Source: Bacilli bacterium (GTDB lineage Bacteria > Bacillota_I > Bacilli_A > Izemoplasmatales > Hujiaoplasmataceae). From it: 51,794 nt of DNA. The position numbers and the translations under genes were made by a program. Shown one piece after another: positions 41,913-50,123 of this stretch (position 1 is its first letter; each line of letters opens with the position of its first letter). The notes beneath the pieces are model-generated. The model was not told the origin of the DNA and did no database searches. It saw nothing but the letters and a program-made list of their open reading frames with translations. The stretch is from assembly GCA_016935515.1 (NCBI GenBank), contig JAFGQT010000056.1, positions 1 through 51,794 of the forward strand, in the 5' to 3' direction.

Positions 41913-42290
41913 CTATTTTTTCACTTCGGTCATCCATAGACCGTGGATATTACAGAACTCATAAACTTTGATATCTTGGCCGGGGATAATGTTCATGACA
42001 ACTTCAGGCGCTTCTCCCGGTTTGAAAGTCTTGATTTGGTAAGTATCATCCTGAGCCACAAACACCCATTGGATGAAATGCTCTGGTAACATTGGGTGCA
42101 TAACGCTACCGATTGAAATTTTGATCTTATCCTTGGCTATGCGTTCAACAACCGGAAGATGCTTCTCGTTGCCTTGATCCGTTGTTTTCGGCTCAAGCAG
42201 CGTCATTTCATCGCCACAACAAACCAAAGTACTGTCCACGGGGTAAGTATAACAAATTCGCTTGCAGTGCTTGCAATAGTAAATGTTCAT
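41913..42290 (-). CDS. dfx: Desulfoferrodoxin (2Fe superoxide reductase)
   Basis: A 125-residue class I superoxide reductase that turns superoxide into peroxide without making oxygen. The N-terminal rubredoxin-like Centre I has Cys6, Cys9, Cys24 and Cys25 (YCKHC ... VCCGDEM). The catalytic Centre II ligands are His44 (EKHLPV, with Lys43), His65 and His71 (HPMLPEHF), Cys113 and His116 (CNIHGLW). All are intact. The track start is a GTG; ATG 42290 after AAGGAG is used. Such proteins mark an anaerobic or microaerobic lifestyle. Confidence 0.94.
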   Translation of the reverse strand: MNIYYCKHCKRICYTYPVDSTLVCCGDEMTLLEPKTTDQGNEKHLPVVERIAKDKIKISIGSVMHPMLPEHFIQWVFVAQDDTYQIKTFKPGEAPEVVMNIIPGQDIKVYEFCNIHGLWMTEVKK

Positions 42291-42366
42291 CAATCTCACT
42301 CCTTCATATTTTATTGGCTATCATCATAATAGCATATGCAACAAGAAAAATAAATAGTTGAACGGC

Positions 42367-42678
42367 TTATCCTTCGTCCGGAACTTTCTCGAATTCTTCC
42401 ATCACTTCATCAAATAGGTCGTCGTCCTCAACCGTAGTGACGAAATATTCGTCTGTTTCCTCGTCATAATCCAATTCCAGCATGACTATTCCGGCTTCTT
42501 CATCCGAGACAGCCTTCCCACTGATCTTCAACAGGTTCAGTATCCCATAAAGCACTCCGTGCATCGGAATTACGCCCACCTGTTCAAGTTCAAATTCGAC
42601 ATTGTCGTCATCAGTCAATAGAATGTTGCTGAAATCATTTTCGTCTACTATTTTCGCGTATAGTTCTTTGTCAGTCAT
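42367..42678 (-). CDS. DUF1292-like acidic protein
   Basis: A 103-residue, strongly acidic soluble protein. The FELEQVGVIPMHGVLYGIL and VMLELDYDEETDEYFVTTVEDD stretches fit the DUF1292 pattern seen widely in Bacillota, where function is unknown. AGGAGG precedes the ATG. It follows the DUF2804 gene by 10 bases and so is co-transcribed with it; the desulfoferrodoxin gene comes 76 bases later with a possible promoter of its own. No motif suggests catalysis. Confidence 0.72.
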   Translation of the reverse strand: MTDKELYAKIVDENDFSNILLTDDDNVEFELEQVGVIPMHGVLYGILNLLKISGKAVSDEEAGIVMLELDYDEETDEYFVTTVEDDDLFDEVMEEFEKVPDEG

Positions 42679-42688
42679 GATATTCCTC

Positions 42689-43714
42689 CTAATAATGGTT
42701 TGTTATTTTCTCCGCGAATCCCAGTTGCTTGTCCACAATAAGTTTTGTTCCATCATCTAGCACTACTGTTCCGGAAAAGATTCCGAATACTTGATGACCC
42801 AGATTCTTGATGATCCCAAAATTGAGATTATCCTGACGATCAAGTATTGGCTCCATGGTAAGATTCAATCTTCCCTCGTTGTCGAAGAATTTCCACGGCT
42901 TCATGAAATCCGGTTCCTGAATCTCGAATTTCACTTGATCGAGTTTATGGCTCTTCCCTGCATAAAATATCATGTTTTCCGAGGCTTTGGAAGTATCCCC
43001 GAATCCATAGCCTAGATTAAACCCAAATCTCTGATCGTTGACCATTCCTGAGAGGCTAGCCCAGTACCAGGTGTTCTTGTAAGTCCAAACACCTCTTCCC
43101 CAATCCAAAACCCCGTAAGCTTGTTCGTCATTGAAAACATATTTATCTTTTCCAATCACGATTGAGCCTTTGGCAGGCATACAGTTGATTTTTTGGTTAT
43201 AGTAGAATGCTTTCGGGTTCTCATTGAAAGGCGTAGCTATCACCATGCTATCATCTTTCAAGGATTTAAGTTCAAGATCTACATCAAGATCCTTTTCTCC
43301 GTCGAATTTCTTGATTACGACTCGAATCAGACGCTTATCCTTCAAACGAATAAAATCAAAGTCATAGCCACCGCCATGATATCCTACATCACCGCTAAGC
43401 GAAGAGGAAGGAAGTTTCAGTTTACCGAAAACAAACCACAGCAGCTTCGTTTTTTTGATAACTCTTTTTTTTGTGAAATCAAGAAATACAGCTGAGATCA
43501 TAGCAGAGTATCCCAAATCGGCAATGACACAAGCAATGCCAAATTCAGGCTGCAGAACCGCATAATAGTCCCATTCCTTGATTCGCCATTTCGATGCGCT
43601 GATGTCGCTTCGATCATAGATGAACAGTGGCTCGGTTGCATATCCCGGATTTGCTAGGAATCCGGATTCATCAAGAAGTTTTTGTCTCTTTGTAATCCTG
43701 TTCTGCGTCACCAC
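42689..43714 (-). CDS. DUF2804 family protein
   Basis: A 341-residue, beta-rich soluble protein that I assign to DUF2804 from the motif order: an opening with ITKRQKLLDESGFLANPGYA, the KWRIKEWDYY stretch, the YHGGGYDFDF segment, and the DWGRGVWTYKNTWYWASLSG core. Function is unknown; the fold may be lipocalin- or AttH-like and bind or act on a hydrophobic molecule. Start is GTG behind GGGGAGG. A TATAAT box (43740-43745 region) lies upstream. No signal peptide, so cytoplasmic. Confidence 0.82.
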   Translation of the reverse strand: MVTQNRITKRQKLLDESGFLANPGYATEPLFIYDRSDISASKWRIKEWDYYAVLQPEFGIACVIADLGYSAMISAVFLDFTKKRVIKKTKLLWFVFGKLKLPSSSLSGDVGYHGGGYDFDFIRLKDKRLIRVVIKKFDGEKDLDVDLELKSLKDDSMVIATPFNENPKAFYYNQKINCMPAKGSIVIGKDKYVFNDEQAYGVLDWGRGVWTYKNTWYWASLSGMVNDQRFGFNLGYGFGDTSKASENMIFYAGKSHKLDQVKFEIQEPDFMKPWKFFDNEGRLNLTMEPILDRQDNLNFGIIKNLGHQVFGIFSGTVVLDDGTKLIVDKQLGFAEKITNHY

Positions 43715-43780
43715 TTATCAACCTCCCCATTTGTTTTCCATTATACAATCATCAATTACAAAAAACCACAACATCAGCGA

Positions 43781-43819
43781 AAAAAGAAAGACCAAGTGGC
43801 TTGCGTGCCAATCTTGGTC
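43781..43819 (-). terminator. Terminator of the CoA-disulfide-reductase-like gene
   Basis: GACCAAG (43790-43796) pairs with CTTGGTC (43813-43819) with an inner TGGC/GCCA pairing, then TTTCTTTTTT on the minus strand. Confidence 0.75.
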
Positions 43820-43839
43820 AACTATTTTCTTTCTTGATT

Positions 43840-45198
43840 TTACAGTCGTGCATTCCTATTTTTGATGACTGCGCTCTCGGCTGCGTTTACCAACTGATAT
43901 GCTATCGGAGAAGCCGTAAGAGCGGGATGAGTGCCGGCTTGGAAGGTCGCAATTTCTTCGGCTGTCATTTGCTTGCTGATGAAGGCGCTGATCGCATTGA
44001 TCAGCTCGCCAACCGAGCTTGCTCCATAAGCTTGGCCGCCAATGATGACGCCATTACCGGCATCGAAAATCAATTTCACTTTCAATAGTTCCGCACCTGG
44101 CATCAAACCAGGATGTCTATTAACCGATTCTGATTCGCCCACAATAATGGAATAGCCTTTTTCGGTTGCTTGTTGAGCTGTCAATCCAGCTGCAGCGAAT
44201 GCTTTCTTGTTCAAACTTGTTGAGAAGCAACCTACGACTCCGTGATTGACTCTTCTCGGATCAAACAGATTTGCTCCAGCGATCCTCGCTTCCATTGTCG
44301 CTATTGAAGCGAGTTTCAATCCAGATGGCTGACGATCGAAAAAAGATACTTTCTCGGCGCAGTCACCGCAGGCATAAATGTCTTTATCGATTGTCTGCAT
44401 GTATCTGTTGACCCATATTCCTTTGGTCGGACCGATTTTCAATCCGGCTGCAGAGGCAAGTTCTGTATTCGCATAGCAGCCTATGCCCAAGATAACCATG
44501 TCTGCGGGAAGTTCCTTGTTGCTTGCAAGTTTAACTCCCTTGACTTTATCGTCTCCAAGGATCGATTCAACCTTTTCGTTCAGCAATAAATTGATGTTTT
44601 GGTCTGCAAGCGCCTTTTCAGCCAATTCGCAGTATTCGTTGTCATACACCAATTTCAGGCAATGATCTTGCATTTCTACGACGTTGATATTGAGTTCGGG
44701 ATTTTTCTTGCGGCATTCTTCGGCCATTTCAGCGCCGATGAATCCGCATCCGATAATGACAAGATTTTTGGTCTTGTCAAGTTGGCTGTCGATCTTCGCC
44801 AAGTAATCCGTGTCTTTATATATTGCATACACATTTTCAAGTTTCACACCTGGGAACGGAGGTACGATTGGTTTTGAACCTGTAGCTATCAATAATTTCT
44901 GATAATGCATTTCTTGGCCTGACAACGTTGAAACAGATTTACTTTCGCGGTTGATTCCAACAACTTTGTCGACGGCAACATCGATATTGTTGTCACTCAT
45001 CATTTTGTCAACAGGAATCAGGTTTTTCATCGGATCGTGAACTGTACCGTAGATATAAGGAATGCCGCAAGGAATTGGAACATTCTTGACATCACGAACC
45101 ATGAGAATGCTCTTCTGTGGATAATGCTTTCTGGCAGTCAAAGCTGCTGTAGCACCAGCTGCACTGGCGCCAATTACAATTACATCGTAGTTTAACAT
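43840..45198 (-). CDS. CoA-disulfide reductase-like flavoprotein
   Basis: A 452-residue flavoenzyme of the CoADR/NADH oxidase/NADH peroxidase group. FAD motif VIGASAAGATAAL at 8-20, a single redox cysteine Cys44 in PIPCGIPYIYG, NAD motif IIGCGFIGAEMAEE and the IYACGDCAE segment. The C-terminal dimerisation domain carries the GVVGCFSTSLNKKAFA stretch. It could reduce CoA disulfide, persulfide or peroxide with NAD(P)H; the exact acceptor is open. A consensus-like promoter (TTGACA-17-TATGAT) drives it alone. It fits the oxidative-defence theme with desulfoferrodoxin. Confidence 0.87.
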   Translation of the reverse strand: MLNYDVIVIGASAAGATAALTARKHYPQKSILMVRDVKNVPIPCGIPYIYGTVHDPMKNLIPVDKMMSDNNIDVAVDKVVGINRESKSVSTLSGQEMHYQKLLIATGSKPIVPPFPGVKLENVYAIYKDTDYLAKIDSQLDKTKNLVIIGCGFIGAEMAEECRKKNPELNINVVEMQDHCLKLVYDNEYCELAEKALADQNINLLLNEKVESILGDDKVKGVKLASNKELPADMVILGIGCYANTELASAAGLKIGPTKGIWVNRYMQTIDKDIYACGDCAEKVSFFDRQPSGLKLASIATMEARIAGANLFDPRRVNHGVVGCFSTSLNKKAFAAAGLTAQQATEKGYSIIVGESESVNRHPGLMPGAELLKVKLIFDAGNGVIIGGQAYGASSVGELINAISAFISKQMTAEEIATFQAGTHPALTASPIAYQLVNAAESAVIKNRNARL

Positions 45199-45254
45199 TT
45201 TTTCTCCTTTTCCGTCCTATAAAAATTTGGTCGTTTTTGACTTACGCCAAAAAT

Positions 45255-45283
45255 ATCATAACTCCATACTAGACATATGTCAA
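45255..45283 (-). promoter_or_regulatory. Promoter of the CoA-disulfide-reductase-like gene
   Basis: Minus-strand TTGACA (45278-45283), 17-base spacer, TATGAT (45255-45260). It directly abuts the GltS terminator. Confidence 0.78.
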
Positions 45284-45320
45284 GAACAAAAAGAGCCTGC
45301 AAAGTGATTTGCAGGCTCTT
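45284..45320 (-). terminator. Terminator of the GltS-like gene
   Basis: Perfect 13-bp inverted repeat AAGAGCCTGCAAA / TTTGCAGGCTCTT with a GTGA loop, then TTTTTGTTCTT on the minus strand. Confidence 0.9.
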
Positions 45321-45343
45321 ATCTATTATTAACTGAATTTGAT

Positions 45344-46693
45344 TTATGTGGGTTTGCGTTTTGTTCGAACCAACAAGATCACGACCATTGTAACGACATA
45401 CAACAGACAGCCGAACAAAGCTATATAACTGAAAAGAGATTCATTTGCAGTATTATACCCCAAAGAAGGCAACATCAACATCGCAAACAGCGGCAAGGCC
45501 ATTGATATTGCGGTTCCTGAACCCAAGACCATTTCTTCTGCCACCGGCGATTCAAGGTCTCTATCTAACCCCTTCAGTAATGCTATTCCTGTTGAAGCAA
45601 CACCGCAAAGCATCCCAAACAAGCCGACAAAATACTCATCCTTGAATTGAGAGTATACTCTTTTTGTAATGAATCTGACATAAAAGAGAGTCAAAGTTCC
45701 ACCAACAAGTGATATCGACAATAAAAGGAGCCAGAATTCAGACAGAAAATCGATGGTTATCGTCAAAACTGATCCGGCAATCATGAAATTGAAGCAAAGG
45801 GAACTGATGTTGGAAACAACGTAATCATTGATCATGAAGTTGACGTTTTTGCCTTTGGATTTCAGCTTTTTCAAGATCATCTTGTACACAAGCGCATAGA
45901 GGATACCGATAATGAAATTGAATCCTTTTAACAAGCCAAAGATAGTTTCACCAATCGTTCCTGTGTTCGCAAGCACTTTTTCAAGCAAGAACAATGTCAA
46001 CCATACCAAACCGTAGATAATCGATATGATCACAACCTGAATCGTGAGGCCATCGAGAACACTGACCTCCTTTACGGTATCAATTTGGATAGTCGTCGTT
46101 TGGAGTGAAGAATCCTCGTAATGGCGCGGCTTTGCAACACCTTTTCTTCTGGACAAAATATTGATGGCCAAAACCCCAACTGTCCCTCCGAATACAAACC
46201 CCAAGAAAGCATATGACGCGCCCAGTGCGACTCCATGTCCACCTAGCATCTCGTTCCACATTTTCCCAAAACTTGTGGCGAGTCCGGGTCCTTGTCCAAA
46301 TCCCAACGCCAACAACATGCCGGCCCCAACGAATTTGTCAAAGAATAAAAGCACCATCAAAATGCCGATAAATCCTTGCATGGCATAAGTGCTGGTTATG
46401 ATCATACCTGTGGACCAAACCTTGCGCTTGTTTTTGTTCTCTGCGTGCTTCAATGTCAAGGAAATGAATCCCAGGGCAAGAGCATGATATACGATTGCGG
46501 TCATCTGTTCAACATCAATTGTATATGATCCGGGAATCACGACGCTCGAGAACAATAACCCGATGATACCGCCAAGCAATGCCGTTGGCAAGACAATTCG
46601 ATTCAGAAACGGCAACTTGGTTTTCAAAATCTTACCGACAAACAACAATACTCCAATCAACAGAAAATAAATGATTATTCCCCATTCGTCCAT
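45344..46693 (-). CDS. Sodium/glutamate symporter-like protein (GltS/ESS family)
   Basis: A 449-residue membrane protein with ten or more hydrophobic segments arranged in two halves. The first half holds ALGFGQGPGLATSFGKMWNEM and FVFGGTVGVL, the second VGLFGMLCGVASTGIALLKG and VLGSGTAI: the paired re-entrant-loop motifs of the ESS (GltS) family. It likely carries glutamate or a related acid with sodium, though no substrate test is possible here. GGAGG precedes the ATG; a TATAAT box at about 46742-46747 is a possible promoter. Single-gene unit. Confidence 0.83.
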   Translation of the reverse strand: MDEWGIIIYFLLIGVLLFVGKILKTKLPFLNRIVLPTALLGGIIGLLFSSVVIPGSYTIDVEQMTAIVYHALALGFISLTLKHAENKNKRKVWSTGMIITSTYAMQGFIGILMVLLFFDKFVGAGMLLALGFGQGPGLATSFGKMWNEMLGGHGVALGASYAFLGFVFGGTVGVLAINILSRRKGVAKPRHYEDSSLQTTTIQIDTVKEVSVLDGLTIQVVIISIIYGLVWLTLFLLEKVLANTGTIGETIFGLLKGFNFIIGILYALVYKMILKKLKSKGKNVNFMINDYVVSNISSLCFNFMIAGSVLTITIDFLSEFWLLLLSISLVGGTLTLFYVRFITKRVYSQFKDEYFVGLFGMLCGVASTGIALLKGLDRDLESPVAEEMVLGSGTAISMALPLFAMLMLPSLGYNTANESLFSYIALFGCLLYVVTMVVILLVRTKRKPT

Positions 46694-46907
46694 AATACAT
46701 CCTCCTCATGGTTTGCCTCTGATATGTTTAACCTTATTTAGGATTATAACATAATTCTTTCTTTCCGGTAATTCGTTTACGGATTTTTTTGATTCAAAAT
46801 CAATAATCATTTATCTGTTATAATTTCGTGTGTAATAGTTCAGTTGATTGGCATTTCCCATCCATTCATGATATCATAATTTTGATATAACAAATCGGAG
46901 GAAATCT

Positions 46908-47780
46908 ATGAGCGACACACCTGAAAAAATCAAGAAACTGATCAAAGTTCTGCAAAAAGGCGAAATTACTGAATACTATATTTACATGCACATTGCAAAA
47001 AGAACAAAAAACGAGAAAAACCGGAAGATTTTGGAAAAGATCGCCCTGCAAGAGAAAGCTCATTATGAAATATGGACCAAATACCTTGGCCAACCGATCA
47101 AACCATCGAAATGGAAATTGATAAAATACAAAATCATGAATGCCATCTTCGGATATACCTTCACTCTAAAACTGATGGAGAATGGTGAAGACAAAGCCAA
47201 GCAATACTATGATGAAATCGGTAAATACGTCGATAAAGCCCACGCCATCGCTTTAGAAGAAGACGAACATGAGCAAGAACTCATCCAGATGCTTGATGAA
47301 GAGAGACTGAATTATGTCGGCTCCATGGTTTTGGGATTGAATGATGCGTTGGTTGAACTGACGGGAACATTGGCCGGATTGACTTTCGCTTTGGGAGATA
47401 CCAAATTGATCAGCCTTTCGGGATTGGTTACCGGTATTGCGGCCAGTCTTTCCATGGCCGCCAGCGAGTACTTGAGTGAGAAAGCTGACAATAACAAGAA
47501 CGCTCTGAAATCTGCTTTTTATACCGGAATTGCCTATATAATGACTGTAGCGATATTGATATTACCATACTTGTTGATTCCTAACCCCTTTATTTCATTG
47601 GTGATCATGCTAGGATCTGTAGTATTCATCATCTTCTTTTTCAATTACTACATCTCTGTAGCTAAGGATCTGCCTTTCAAAAAGCGATTCTTGCAGATGG
47701 CAATAATCAGTCTTGGCGTTGCGGCAATCTCATTTGGAATCGGCATTCTCGTCAAGATGCTTCTGGGCATCGATATCTGA
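46908..47780 (+). CDS. Rubrerythrin-VIT1 fusion (iron/manganese export or storage protein)
   Basis: A 290-residue membrane protein. Residues 1-140 form a ferritin-like diiron domain (EITEYYIYMHI, ALQEKAHYEIW, ALEEDEHEQEL give the Glu/His ligands); residues 140-290 are a VIT1/CCC1-type membrane domain beginning GSMVLGLNDALVELTGTLAGL, with four or five hydrophobic segments. Such Er-VIT1/MbfA proteins sense and export ferrous iron. It balances the FeoB importer encoded elsewhere in the window. The ribosome site CGGAGG lies before the ATG; transcription is divergent from gltS. Confidence 0.92.
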   Translation: MSDTPEKIKKLIKVLQKGEITEYYIYMHIAKRTKNEKNRKILEKIALQEKAHYEIWTKYLGQPIKPSKWKLIKYKIMNAIFGYTFTLKLMENGEDKAKQYYDEIGKYVDKAHAIALEEDEHEQELIQMLDEERLNYVGSMVLGLNDALVELTGTLAGLTFALGDTKLISLSGLVTGIAASLSMAASEYLSEKADNNKNALKSAFYTGIAYIMTVAILILPYLLIPNPFISLVIMLGSVVFIIFFFNYYISVAKDLPFKKRFLQMAIISLGVAAISFGIGILVKMLLGIDI

Positions 47781-47793
47781 TTGTCAAACAAAT

Positions 47794-47831
47794 AAAGGAA
47801 CTCAACTTCAACAAAGTCGAGTTCCTTTTTA
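47794..47831. terminator. Bidirectional terminator between the VIT1 and lipoprotein genes
   Basis: AAAGGAACTC (47794-47803) pairs with GAGTTCCTTT (47819-47828), with an inner ACTT/AAGT pairing, followed by T on the plus strand and a TTTATTTG tail on the minus strand. Confidence 0.85.
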
Positions 47832-47847
47832 ATTTTTATTTGCGTAT

Positions 47848-50109
47848 TTACTCTTCAGTTGGCATAAGTTCTCGGATATAGTTCGGGAATTCCTCAATCC
47901 GATCTTTCTGAACAATCGTCAAATTGTCTCGATCGTAAGTAGAGAATGCTGCAGCCTCCGAAATCATGAAATCATATAAGTCATTCACAGCGGATTCAAT
48001 GGGATTGATCTCTTCCAAAGTAAGATCAGCTAAGCTCATGAATTCTGCAGTCTTAATGAAATTGAATATTGCAGTGATCATGGCGTCGACGATCTCCTGA
48101 TTATCACTGTCCAGATAGGCATTAAAATGCGTTGACGCAAAAATGATCATGGAATAAAGTTCGTATTGATCAGCGAGATATTCATCGCTAGACTTATAAT
48201 CATCACCAAAAGTATTCGAATAGTGATTATTCACAATCTCAACCAAGGCTACAATATCCTGAACAACCGTCTCTGAATCGATGTAAGTTGTCAACTCCTG
48301 AAGCAAACTCAACAGGTTCGGCATATGAGTAACTAACAAAGTCTCCAGATTTGTTCTCATGGTATCGACTTGCGCATTTGTCAACCCCGAATCAACACCG
48401 ATCGTTTCATAGTCGATTGTGCTCACAAACATATTAACAACAGCTTCGACATCCGCATCATCCAAGTTTTGAAGAACAGCATCAAGATTGATGATTACCT
48501 CACCAATGAGCTCTATGCTTGCGATTCTTTTTGCATTCTCAAACTCGGTGAAGTTATCATAAGTCGTATCTGTCGCTGAATTGTAATAATTCCCGTCCCA
48601 ATAATAGGCATTGAAGCCATTCAAAACAGCCATTTTGCGCAATAACTCGCCGTCAGTCTCGACAATCGAATCAAGCAGAACTTCGAACGACTCATCCATT
48701 ATATCCTGTACAGCCATCATTTGATCATAATCAAGACCTTGAATTACCGCTAACAGCACTTCGTCATCCAATATTGTTTCATCGATCTGTCCGATATATG
48801 TATTGAAAATATCGGCTTTTTCTTCATTTGTGAATAACTCTTCCATCTGCGTGATCAGATCATCGTTTTCTTCGAGGAAACCATCGAAATACTCCAGCAT
48901 TAGAATTTGTATCTCCGCATTGAACATTTCTTCATTATCATTCTCTAGATAAGTAGTACCAAGCGTCTTGACTTCGTTGACAAAGTCCATGTCAAACGAA
49001 TCCATGTAGGCAATATATAGTTCGTATGAGAGAATTGCCTCAGCAGCGTATTTCATCTTGTACTCAGACATGCTCGCGTCTCCGGTCACTGTTACGGTCA
49101 GGCTTTCGAGAACTTCAACGGTCAAAACCATCATTTCCATGGTTGGAACGTTCTCGCGCAGAATTGCGACATATTCATCCTTGATGACTATGAGTTCTTC
49201 CGAATTAAGAGTCGAAAACTCCAAGTCGTCATTATTGACCAAAGCGTTTATCTTGCCAATGAATTGCTGATCAAAGTCTTCCTGGAAAGCAATGATGTAC
49301 TCGATGATTTCGACAATTGCCAACAAGGCTTTGTCGCCATCTTCTTCCAACATCGTAACCAGACCTTCAAGCATCGACTTTGCCTCTTCCAACTGATCGA
49401 TGTTTTGTTGGTAATATTGTGCATCTTCGGGATACCAAGTCATCATTTCCTCATAGTATCCAATCTCTACATCAATGTTTGCGATTTGCGCTTCTAAACT
49501 CTGAGGCACTATCGTTTTCAACAGTGCGCTGACAATTGCCTCGACGTTCATGTCGGTTTCCATCATCGTCTTGAGTGCAGCATTCGCTAGCAACATGTTG
49601 CCATCCGCCTCTTCATACTCTTCCGTGAAAGTCAAGATTGCCTCGCTCATGGCCTCAACTTCTTCGCCTGTCATGCCTTTGTCGACCAGTTCCGCCGCAG
49701 TTCCTGCGCTTAAAAACATCATACCAAGTTCTCCCAGCGCAAGCTGCATCTCCATTATCTCCCCATCTCTGTTTTCAACGTAGGCTATTGAAGCGCTTAA
49801 CGGGGAGTCTTTGAATCCGCGTGAAGCTTTTGCTTGAACGCGAAAGATCAATTTCTCCCCTGCCAATGAACTAAAATCATAACTGTTCTCATTGACAGTA
49901 TCTTCCTCGATCTCATTGACATAAATGACATAACCTTTTGCGCCTTCGACTTCGTCCCATGACAATACCGTGCCTTCAATCGATAAATTGGTAGGCATCT
50001 CCACGAACTCAGTGATATCAACATCTACCGGATTCGAATTGCATCCAATCGCTCCAAACAAGACTATAGCTGAAAACACTAACACCAAGTATTTTTTTAT
50101 TCTTTTCAC
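47848..50109 (-). CDS. Large lipoprotein with FN3-like domain and long acidic helical region
   Basis: A 753-residue lipoprotein of unknown function. The signal peptide (KRIKKYLVLVFSAIVLFGAIGC) ends at a lipobox cysteine, residue 23. Residues 35-110 read like a fibronectin type III domain (LSIEGTVLSWDEVEGAKGYVIYV ... FRVQAKASRGF). The remaining 640 residues are acidic, nearly all helical and rich in Glu, Asp, Ala, Met and Leu, without Cys. Start is GTG behind AAGGAG, which overlaps the permease stop; the two genes lie 14 bases apart. It could be the extracellular partner of the ABC permease. I do not recognise a family for the helical part. Confidence 0.8.
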   Translation of the reverse strand: MKRIKKYLVLVFSAIVLFGAIGCNSNPVDVDITEFVEMPTNLSIEGTVLSWDEVEGAKGYVIYVNEIEEDTVNENSYDFSSLAGEKLIFRVQAKASRGFKDSPLSASIAYVENRDGEIMEMQLALGELGMMFLSAGTAAELVDKGMTGEEVEAMSEAILTFTEEYEEADGNMLLANAALKTMMETDMNVEAIVSALLKTIVPQSLEAQIANIDVEIGYYEEMMTWYPEDAQYYQQNIDQLEEAKSMLEGLVTMLEEDGDKALLAIVEIIEYIIAFQEDFDQQFIGKINALVNNDDLEFSTLNSEELIVIKDEYVAILRENVPTMEMMVLTVEVLESLTVTVTGDASMSEYKMKYAAEAILSYELYIAYMDSFDMDFVNEVKTLGTTYLENDNEEMFNAEIQILMLEYFDGFLEENDDLITQMEELFTNEEKADIFNTYIGQIDETILDDEVLLAVIQGLDYDQMMAVQDIMDESFEVLLDSIVETDGELLRKMAVLNGFNAYYWDGNYYNSATDTTYDNFTEFENAKRIASIELIGEVIINLDAVLQNLDDADVEAVVNMFVSTIDYETIGVDSGLTNAQVDTMRTNLETLLVTHMPNLLSLLQELTTYIDSETVVQDIVALVEIVNNHYSNTFGDDYKSSDEYLADQYELYSMIIFASTHFNAYLDSDNQEIVDAMITAIFNFIKTAEFMSLADLTLEEINPIESAVNDLYDFMISEAAAFSTYDRDNLTIVQKDRIEEFPNYIRELMPTEE

Positions 50110-50123
50110 TCGACATCTCTCCT

